From Thiobacillaceae bacterium (GTDB lineage Bacteria > Pseudomonadota > Gammaproteobacteria > Burkholderiales > Thiobacillaceae), in the NCBI GenBank assembly GCA_024643305.1, contig JAHENE010000122.1, positions 1 through 6,217 on the forward strand: a stretch of DNA of 6,217 nt, in the 5' to 3' direction. The notes beneath the pieces are model-generated. The model was not told the origin of the DNA, searched no databases, and worked only from the letters and a program-made list of their open reading frames with translations. The stretch's first letter is position 1; each line of letters opens with the position of its first letter. A program made the position numbers and the translations under genes. Shown piece after piece: positions 5,739 through 6,217 of this stretch.

Positions 5739-6217
5739 ATGACAAACCCATCCCGCAACACGCTTTGCCCATGCGGCAGCGGCAAACGATACAAACATTG
5801 TTGTGGCGCCACCTCCGCGTCAGAATCAAATGCAACCACTCAAGGGATTGGTCGCTTGCGACTTGTGCTTGCCGATGCACTTGAACTGCAGAGAGCAGGC
5901 CGGAATGAGGAGGCCGCGACATTTTATGAAGCCATACTCGAAACCGAGCCGGATAATCCCGATGCGCACAATATGCTTGTCGTCATTCGGGCTGAGCAAT
6001 GGCGAATGGTGGAAGCCTTGCGCCATGCGCACAAAGCGGGCGAATTAACGAATTGGAGCCACCCAGACTATTACCACAACTACGCACTTCTCATAGAGTT
6101 GGCTTTGGGTAACGCAGAAGCCACCAACTTCAAACAAACGCGTACGCGCTATTTGGAAACCCTTGAAACGCCGCCCATGCGGCCGGCCGTTACCCCCACG
6201 ATCAGCATACTGTTTTT
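5739..6217 (+). CDS. SEC-C motif and TPR protein, N-terminal part (possible glycosyltransferase fusion)
   Basis: The first 159 residues of a protein that runs past the window end. Residues 9-23 (LCPCGSGKRYKHCCG) are a textbook SEC-C motif, with zinc ligands C10, C12, C21 and C22 (or the equivalent set), like the SecA tail that binds zinc and docks SecB or ribosomes. About 40-80 resembles one TPR-like helical pair (LADALELQRAGRNEEAATFY then a ...EPDNPDAHNML ending). A further helical stretch, WRMVEALRHAHKAGELTNW to YYHNYALLIELALG, follows. The final residues, PAVTPTISILF, resemble the first beta strand of a GT-A (family 2) glycosyltransferase, whose usual form is P-x-V-S-V-[IV]-[IL]-P-x-[YF]-N; this is inference from very few residues. 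ATG 5739 is preceded by AAGAGA at 9-base spacing, and an in-frame TGA at 5733-5735 rules out an earlier start. It is co-directional with the c-di-GMP operon but 241 bp away, so an independent unit is likely. Confidence 0.8.
   Translation, partial: MTNPSRNTLCPCGSGKRYKHCCGATSASESNATTQGIGRLRLVLADALELQRAGRNEEAATFYEAILETEPDNPDAHNMLVVIRAEQWRMVEALRHAHKAGELTNWSHPDYYHNYALLIELALGNAEATNFKQTRTRYLETLETPPMRPAVTPTISILF

Noticed and set aside
1..6217. CRISPR array, insertion sequence, prophage, tRNA or rRNA
   Set aside because: No regularly spaced repeats, transposase-like frames, terminal inverted repeats, tRNA cloverleaf or rRNA stretches were seen on either strand.

Overview
The window looks like a chromosomal segment from a Gram-negative proteobacterium, most likely a betaproteobacterium. 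The basis is a PBP7-type periplasmic murein endopeptidase, a soluble HDOD/GAF histidine kinase paired with a c-di-GMP response regulator, and moderately GC-rich coding DNA around one AT-rich promoter spacer. The lineage is inferred from gene content and style; I see no rRNA, tRNA or other diagnostic marker.

Layout: (1) 1-152, minus strand: the first 50 codons of an AEC-type (auxin efflux carrier family) membrane permease, cut by the window edge. (2) 153-181: a near-perfect intrinsic terminator for the upstream minus-strand gene, ending two bases before the permease start codon. (3) 207-1166, minus strand: pbpG-like D-alanyl-D-alanine endopeptidase with signal peptide and all three penicillin-binding-protein motifs. 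(4) 1167-1354: an AT-rich divergent spacer with a plausible sigma70 promoter for the plus-strand genes and a strong Shine-Dalgarno-like sequence that does not fit the annotated ATG. (5) 1355-3286, plus strand: cytoplasmic HDOD-GAF-histidine kinase. (6) 3299-5497, plus strand: REC-PAS-GGDEF-EAL response regulator, 12 bp after the kinase and almost certainly its operon partner. (7) 5498-5738: a 241-bp non-coding gap with several small inverted repeats. (8) 5739-6217, plus strand: start of a SEC-C/TPR protein that runs off the window and may continue into a glycosyltransferase domain.

The most coherent unit is the kinase-regulator pair. A soluble sensor with a degenerate HDOD domain and a GAF domain would phosphorylate Asp72 of a regulator carrying both a complete diguanylate cyclase motif and a complete EAL phosphodiesterase active site. 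A cytoplasmic cue would thereby be turned into a change in c-di-GMP. The domain types are all known; what is less routine is the HDOD input on a kinase, the bifunctional output with an R-to-K change in the cyclase inhibitory site, and an uncertain kinase start. I found no CRISPR array, transposon, phage gene, toxin-antitoxin or defence locus. No wholly new system is evident.
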